A DNA stretch of 64,000 nucleotides from Janthinobacterium sp. B9-8 (GTDB taxonomy: Bacteria > Pseudomonadota > Gammaproteobacteria > Burkholderiales > Chitinibacteraceae). A model generated the notes under the pieces. It made no database searches. It was given only the letters and a program-made list of their open reading frames with translations, and was not told the DNA's origin. The position numbers and the translations under genes were made by a program. The DNA lies in the NCBI RefSeq assembly GCF_000969645.2, contig NZ_CP014222.1, forward strand, positions 3,971,740-4,035,739. The letters run 5' to 3'. Shown one piece after another: positions 53,117 through 62,100 of this stretch (position 1 is its first letter; each line of letters begins with the position of its first letter).

Positions 53117-56100
53117 ATGGCCGAGCAAATTAGTGTAAGCAAACCTCATGCTACTGTTGTCAATATCAATGGCAGTGCTTTTTTGAGGGATGCAACAGGG
53201 AAGTCTGTGCCTTTAAAAGAAGGCCAACAATTGAATGAGAATGAAATCTTTGTTACCTCGGCCGATGGGCGAGTGCAGCTACTGATGCCTAATGGCGAGC
53301 TGCTCGAAATTGGCGGAGACCGAACAGTACAAATTGATGCCCAAATGCTGGGTAGCGCACCGGTCGATGCGGCTTCGGCAGCGATTGCTGATCTGAATGC
53401 TTCAACTGATCAAATTGCTGCAGCTATCGCTAGCGGTCAGGATTTAAGTACAGAATTAGAAGCAACCGCGGCGGGCTTGGCAGGTGGAGCGGGTGTTGAG
53501 GATGGGCACTCCTTTGTGCAATTAGGCCGGATTACGGAAGGCGTTGATCCACTGGCTTTTAACTTTGCCGGGTCTAATTTAGGCACGCTTGATTTACCTC
53601 TGATTACAGCCTTGCCAGTTCAAGCCAGCCCAAACCCGGCTGTCTTGGGGCCAGACAATGTGAGTGGTGCAGAAGGTGCTGTTATTGCAGGTAATGTACT
53701 AAGCAATGACGCAGACGCTGATGGCCCGCTTACCGTGACAGGCTTTACTGTGGTTGGTCTGGCAGAAGTATTTACTGCCAGCCAGTTAGCCAGCATTCCC
53801 AATGTGGGCAGCGTGGTTATCGCACCCAATGGCGATTTCACCTTTACACCGCTTACTAATTACAACGGCCCTGTACCTGTGATTACCTACAGTGTTGTGG
53901 ATCCGGTGGGTGGAACAGGCAGCAGCACATTAACGTTGACCATCACGCCGGTTGATGATCCGGCTAATTTACAAGCGGATAGTGCAACCGTGCTCGAAGA
54001 CACGCCTGCTACAGGTAATGTGCTGAGCAACGATAGCGATCCTGATGGCGCTTTAACCGTTACAGGTTTCACCATTGCAGGCCTGCCTAATGTATTCACT
54101 GCTGGCCAGCCTGCTCTTATTCCCAATGTTGGCACACTGACTATTGCCCCCAATGGTGATTACACCTTTACCCCTGTTAATAACTTCAACGGCCCAGTGC
54201 CTGTTGTTACCTACAATGTGCTTGATCCTCAGGGAGGTACGGGCAGCAGCACCCTAACGCTGACCGTTACACCGGTTGATGATCCGGCTAATTTACAAGC
54301 AGATAGCGCAACCGTGCTCGAAGACACACCTGCCACAGGTAATGTGCTGAGCAACGATAGCGATCCTGATGGCGCTTTAACCGTTACAGGCTTCACTATT
54401 GCAGGCTTGCCAGATACATTCACGACTGGTCAGCCCGCCCTTATCCCTAATGTTGGCACGCTGATTATTGCCCCTAATGGTGATTACACCTTCACCCCGG
54501 CCAATAACTACAACGGCCCTGTGCCTGTGATTACCTATAACGTTGTCGATCCATTGGGAGGTACAGGCAGCAGCACCCTAACGATTGCCATTACACCAGT
54601 AGATGATCCAGTTATTAGCCAAATCGAAGTGGGCACACCAGGCGTGGCGGATGACAATGTGGTTGAAGGCAATAATCTGGTCTTCAATGTCACATTGAGC
54701 ACGGCAACGACCAAGGTTGAAACGTACGCCTTCAATCTTGGCGGTGGTTCTGCATCAACCGCTGACTACGGCACAGCCACCTTTAGCAATGGCGTGACTT
54801 ACAACGCCACTACAGGCTTGATCACCGTCCCGGCAGGCGTAACGGGCTTCGCCGTCACCTTGCCAACGGTTGATGACGCCTTAGTTGAAATCACTCCAGA
54901 AACAGTACCTCTAACTATCGGTGGCGTTTCAGCCACCGGCGGCATTCTGGATAACGACAGCCCAGCCATTACCGGCATCGAAGTGGGTAATCCGGGTGTG
55001 GCGGATGACAATGTAGTTGAAGGCAATAACCTGGTCTTCAATGTCACATTGAGTACTGCAACGACCAAGGTTGAAACGTACGCCTTCAATCTTGGTGGTG
55101 GCTCAGCATCAACCGCTGACTACGGTACCGCCACCTTCAGTAACGGTGTGACTTATAACGCCACAACGGGTTTGATCACTGTTCCGGCAGGCGTAACGGG
55201 TTTCGCCGTCACCTTGCCAACGGTTGATGATGCGCTGGTTGAAGCCTCTCCAGAAACCGTGCCATTAACCATCGGTGGCGTTTCAGCCACCGGCGGCATT
55301 CTGGATAACGACAGCCCAGCCATTACCGGCATCGAAGTGGGTAATCCCGGCGTGGCGGACGATAACGTCGTTGAAGGCAACAATCTGGTCTTCAACGTTA
55401 CGCTGAGCACCGCAACAACAAAATCAGAAACCTATGCGTTTAATTTAGGCGGAGGCTCTGCATCTACAGCAGATTACGGCACAGCCACCTTTAGCAACGG
55501 TGTGACTTATAACGCTACTACAGGCCTGATTACCGTTCCGGCGGGTGTCACTGGCTTTGCCGTGACTCTACCAACGGTTGATGATGCACTGGTTGAAGCC
55601 TCTCCAGAAACCGTGCCATTAACCATCGGTGGCGTTTCAGCCACCGGCGGCATTCTGGATAACGACAGCCCAGCCATTACCGGCATCGAAGTCGGCAATC
55701 CGGGTGTAGCGGACGATAACGTCGTTGAAGGCAATAATCTGATCTTCAATGTCACATTGAGCACTGCAACGACCAAGGTTGAGACCTACGCCTTCAATCT
55801 CGGCGGCGGCTCAGCATCAACCGCTGACTACGGCACAGCAACCTTCAGCAATGGCGTCACTTACAACGCCACAACGGGTTTGATTACCGTTCCGGCTGGA
55901 GTGACAAATTTCGCAGTGACCTTGCCAACAGTTGATGACGCCTTAGTTGAAATTACACCAGAAACAGTTCCACTAACTATCGGTGGAGTAAGCGCCACCG
56001 GCGGCATTCTGGATAACGACAGCCCAGCCATTACCGGCATTGAAGTGGGTAATCCGGGTGTAGCGGACGACAATGTGGTTGAAGGCAATAATCTGGTCTT

Positions 56101-59100
56101 CAATGTCACATTGAGTACTGCAACGACCAAGGTTGAAACGTACGCCTTCAATCTTGGCGGCGGTTCTGCATCAACCGCTGATTACGGCACAGCCACCTTT
56201 AGCAATGGCGTGACTTACAACGCCACAACGGGTTTGATCACTGTTCCGGCAGGCGTAACGGGCTTCGCCGTCACTTTGCCAACGGTTGATGATGCCTTGG
56301 TTGAAATTACACCAGAAACAGTTCCACTAACTATCGGTGGAGTAAGCGCCACCGGCGGCATTCTGGATAACGACAGCCCAGCCATTACCGGCATCGAAGT
56401 CGGTAATCCGGGTGTGGCGGACGACAATGTGGTTGAAGGCAATAATCTGGTCTTCAACGTGACCCTCAGCACTGCAACGACCAAGGTTGAAACGTACGCC
56501 TTCAATCTTGGCGGTGGCTCAGCATCTACAGCAGATTACGGCACAGCCACCTTTAGCAATGGCGTGACTTACAACGCCACTACAGGCTTGATCACCGTCC
56601 CGGCAGGCGTAACGGGCTTCGCCGTCACCTTGCCAACGGTTGATGACGCCTTAGTTGAAATCACTCCAGAAACAGTACCTCTAACTATCGGTGGCGTTTC
56701 AGCCACCGGCGGCATTCTGGATAACGACAGCCCAGCCATTACCGGCATCGAAGTGGGTAATCCGGGTGTGGCGGATGACAATGTAGTTGAAGGCAATAAC
56801 CTGGTCTTCAATGTCACATTGAGTACTGCAACGACCAAGGTTGAAACGTACGCCTTCAATCTTGGTGGTGGCTCAGCATCAACCGCTGACTACGGCACAG
56901 CAACCTTTAGTAACGGCGTCACTTACAACGCCACAACGGGTTTGATCACTGTTCCGGCAGGCGTAACGGGTTTCGCCGTCACCTTGCCAACGGTTGATGA
57001 TGCGCTGGTTGAAGCCTCTCCAGAAACCGTGCCATTAACCATCGGTGGCGTTTCAGCCACCGGCGGCATTCTGGATAACGACAGCCCAGCCATTACCGGC
57101 ATCGAAGTGGGTAATCCCGGCGTGGCGGACGTTAACGTCGTTGAAGGCAACAATCTGGTCTTCAACGTTACGCTGAGCACCGCAACAACAAAATCAGAAA
57201 CCTATGCGTTTAATTTAGGCGGAGGCTCTGCATCTACAGCAGATTACGGCACAGCCACCTTTAGCAACGGTGTGACTTATAACGCTACTACAGGCCTGAT
57301 TACCGTTCCGGCGGGTGTCACTGGCTTTGCCGTGACTCTACCAACGGTTGATGATGCACTGGTTGAAGCCTCTCCAGAAACCGTGCCATTAACCATCGGT
57401 GGCGTTTCAGCCACCGGCGGCATTCTGGATAACGACAGCCCAGCCATTACCGGCATCGAAGTCGGCAATCCGGGTGTAGCGGACGATAACGTCGTTGAAG
57501 GCAATAATCTGATCTTCAATGTCACATTGAGCACTGCAACGACCAAGGTTGAGACCTACGCCTTCAATCTCGGCGGCGGCTCAGCATCAACCGCTGACTA
57601 CGGCACAGCAACCTTCAGCAATGGCGTCACTTACAACGCCACAACGGGTTTGATTACCGTTCCGGCTGGAGTGACAAATTTCGCAGTGACCTTGCCAACA
57701 GTTGATGACGCCTTAGTTGAAATTACACCAGAAACAGTTCCACTAACTATCGGTGGAGTAAGCGCCACCGGCGGCATTCTGGATAACGACAGCCCAGCCA
57801 TTACCGGCATTGAAGTGGGTAATCCGGGTGTAGCGGACGACAATGTGGTTGAAGGCAATAATCTGGTCTTCAATGTCACATTGAGTACTGCAACGACCAA
57901 GGTTGAAACGTACGCCTTCAATCTTGGCGGCGGTTCTGCATCAACCGCTGATTACGGCACAGCCACCTTTAGCAATGGCGTGACTTACAACGCCACAACG
58001 GGTTTGATCACTGTTCCGGCAGGCGTAACGGGCTTCGCCGTCACTTTGCCAACGGTTGATGATGCCTTGGTTGAAATTACACCAGAAACAGTTCCACTAA
58101 CTATCGGTGGAGTAAGCGCCACCGGCGGCATTCTGGATAACGACAGCCCAGCCATTACCGGCATCGAAGTCGGTAATCCGGGTGTGGCGGACGACAATGT
58201 GGTTGAAGGCAATAATCTGGTCTTCAACGTGACCCTCAGCACTGCAACGACCAAGGTTGAAACGTACGCCTTCAATCTTGGCGGTGGCTCAGCATCTACA
58301 GCAGATTACGGCACAGCCACCTTTAGCAATGGCGTGACTTACAACGCCACTACAGGCTTGATCACCGTCCCGGCAGGCGTAACGGGCTTCGCCGTCACCT
58401 TGCCAACGGTTGATGACGCCTTAGTTGAAATCACTCCAGAAACAGTACCTCTAACTATCGGTGGCGTTTCAGCCACCGGCGGCATTCTGGATAACGACAG
58501 CCCAGCCATTACCGGCATCGAAGTGGGTAATCCGGGTGTGGCGGATGACAATGTAGTTGAAGGCAATAACCTGGTCTTCAATGTCACATTGAGTACTGCA
58601 ACGACCAAGGTTGAAACGTACGCCTTCAATCTTGGTGGTGGCTCAGCATCAACCGCTGACTACGGCACAGCAACCTTTAGTAACGGCGTCACTTACAACG
58701 CCACAACGGGTTTGATCACTGTTCCGGCAGGCGTAACGGGCTTCGCCGTCACTTTGCCAACGGTTGATGATGCGCTGGTTGAAATCACTCCGGAAACAGT
58801 CCCATTAACCATCGGTGGCGTTTCAGCCACCGGCGGCATTCTGGATAACGACAGCCCAGCCATTACCGGCATCGAAGTGGGTAATCCCGGCGTGGCGGAC
58901 GATAACGTCGTTGAAGGCAACAATCTGGTCTTCAACGTTACGCTGAGCACCGCAACAACAAAATCAGAAACCTATGCGTTTAATTTAGGCGGAGGCTCTG
59001 CATCTACAGCAGATTACGGCACAGCCACCTTTAGCAACGGTGTGACTTATAACGCTACTACAGGCCTGATTACCGTTCCGGCGGGTGTCACTGGCTTTGC

Positions 59101-62100
59101 CGTGACTCTACCAACGGTTGATGATGCACTGGTTGAAGCCTCTCCAGAAACCGTGCCATTAACCATCGGTGGCGTTTCAGCCACCGGCGGCATTCTGGAT
59201 AACGACAGCCCAGCCATTACCGGCATCGAAGTCGGCAATCCGGGTGTAGCGGACGATAACGTCGTTGAAGGCAATAATCTGATCTTCAATGTCACATTGA
59301 GCACTGCAACGACCAAGGTTGAGACCTACGCCTTCAATCTCGGCGGCGGCTCAGCATCAACCGCTGACTACGGCACAGCAACCTTCAGCAATGGCGTCAC
59401 TTACAACGCCACAACGGGTTTGATTACCGTTCCGGCTGGAGTGACAAATTTCGCAGTGACCTTGCCAACAGTTGATGACGCCTTAGTTGAAATTACACCA
59501 GAAACAGTTCCACTAACTATCGGTGGAGTAAGCGCCACCGGCGGCATTCTGGATAACGACAGCCCAGCCATTACCGGCATTGAAGTGGGTAATCCGGGTG
59601 TAGCGGACGACAATGTGGTTGAAGGCAATAATCTGGTCTTCAATGTCACATTGAGTACTGCAACGACCAAGGTTGAAACGTACGCCTTCAATCTTGGCGG
59701 CGGTTCTGCATCAACCGCTGATTACGGCACAGCCACCTTTAGCAATGGCGTGACTTACAACGCCACAACGGGTTTGATCACTGTTCCGGCAGGCGTAACG
59801 GGCTTCGCCGTCACTTTGCCAACGGTTGATGATGCCTTGGTTGAAATTACACCAGAAACAGTTCCACTAACTATCGGTGGAGTAAGCGCCACCGGCGGCA
59901 TTCTGGATAACGACAGCCCAGCCATTACCGGCATCGAAGTCGGTAATCCGGGTGTGGCGGACGACAATGTGGTTGAAGGCAATAATCTGGTCTTCAACGT
60001 GACCCTCAGCACTGCAACGACCAAGGTTGAAACGTACGCCTTCAATCTTGGCGGTGGCTCAGCATCTACAGCAGATTACGGCACAGCCACCTTTAGCAAT
60101 GGCGTGACTTACAACGCCACTACAGGCTTGATCACCGTCCCGGCAGGCGTAACGGGCTTCGCCGTCACCTTGCCAACGGTTGATGACGCCTTAGTTGAAA
60201 TCACTCCAGAAACAGTACCTCTAACTATCGGTGGCGTTTCAGCCACCGGCGGCATTCTGGATAACGACAGCCCAGCCATTACCGGCATCGAAGTGGGTAA
60301 TCCGGGTGTGGCGGATGACAATGTAGTTGAAGGCAATAACCTGGTCTTCAACGTTACGCTGAGCACCGCAACAACAAAATCAGAAACCTATGCGTTTAAT
60401 TTAGGCGGAGGCTCTGCATCTACAGCAGATTACGGCACAGCCACCTTTAGCAACGGTGTGACTTATAACGCTACTACAGGCCTGATTACCGTTCCGGCGG
60501 GTGTCACTGGCTTTGCCGTGACTCTACCAACGGTTGATGATGCACTGGTTGAAGCCTCTCCAGAAACCGTGCCATTAACCATCGGTGGCGTTTCAGCCAC
60601 CGGCGGCATTCTGGATAACGACAGCCCAGCCATTACCGGCATCGAAGTCGGCAATCCGGGTGTAGCGGACGATAACGTCGTTGAAGGCAATAATCTGATC
60701 TTCAATGTCACATTGAGCACTGCAACGACCAAGGTTGAGACCTACGCCTTCAATCTCGGCGGCGGCTCAGCATCAACCGCTGACTACGGCACAGCAACCT
60801 TCAGCAATGGCGTCACTTACAACGCCACAACGGGTTTGATTACCGTTCCGGCTGGAGTGACAAATTTCGCAGTGACCTTGCCAACAGTTGATGACGCCTT
60901 AGTTGAAATTACACCAGAAACAGTTCCACTAACTATCGGTGGAGTAAGCGCCACCGGCGGCATTCTGGATAACGACAGCCCAGCCATTACCGGCATTGAA
61001 GTGGGTAATCCGGGTGTAGCGGACGACAATGTGGTTGAAGGCAATAATCTGGTCTTCAATGTCACATTGAGTACTGCAACGACCAAGGTTGAAACGTACG
61101 CCTTCAATCTTGGCGGCGGTTCTGCATCAACCGCTGATTACGGCACAGCCACCTTTAGCAATGGCGTGACTTACAACGCCACAACGGGTTTGATCACTGT
61201 TCCGGCAGGCGTAACGGGCTTCGCCGTCACTTTGCCAACGGTTGATGATGCCTTGGTTGAAATTACACCAGAAACAGTTCCACTAACTATCGGTGGAGTA
61301 AGCGCCACCGGCGGCATTCTGGATAACGACAGCCCAGCCATTACCGGCATCGAAGTCGGTAATCCGGGTGTGGCGGACGACAATGTGGTTGAAGGCAATA
61401 ATCTGGTCTTCAACGTGACCCTCAGCACTGCAACGACCAAGGTTGAAACGTACGCCTTCAATCTTGGCGGCGGCTCAGCATCAACCGCTGACTACGGTAC
61501 CGCCACCTTCAGTAACGGTGTGACTTATAACGCCACAACGGGTTTGATCACTGTTCCGGCAGGCGTAACGGGTTTCGCCGTCACCTTGCCAACGGTTGAT
61601 GATGCGCTGGTTGAAGCCTCTCCAGAAACCGTGCCATTAACCATCGGTGGCGTTTCAGCCACCGGCGGCATTCTGGATAACGACAGCCCAGCCATTACCG
61701 GCATCGAAGTGGGTAATCCCGGCGTGGCGGACGATAACGTCGTTGAAGGCAACAATCTGGTCTTCAACGTTACGCTGAGCACCGCAACAACAAAATCAGA
61801 AACCTATGCGTTTAATTTAGGCGGAGGCTCTGCATCTACAGCAGATTACGGCACAGCCACCTTTAGCAACGGTGTGACTTATAACGCTACTACAGGCCTG
61901 ATTACCGTTCCGGCGGGTGTCACTGGCTTTGCCGTGACTCTACCAACGGTTGATGATGCACTGGTTGAAGCCTCTCCAGAAACCGTGCCATTAACCATCG
62001 GTGGAGTAAGCGCTACGGGTGGGATTTTGGATAATGATTATGCGCCCAATACCAATAATGTTAGCGCATCGGGGATAGAGGATCAGGCTGCACCTATTGC

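Noticed and set aside
54535..61782. About twenty minus-strand open frames of 85-96 codons spaced 354 bp apart
   Set aside because: They lie antisense to the adhesin repeats and recur only because the repeat DNA recurs. The plus frame is open through 3628 codons and has clear domain motifs.
54614..62047. CRISPR-like regular repetition
   Set aside because: The 354-bp units abut with no spacers, are fully coding in one frame and have Calx-beta features. No cas gene is present.
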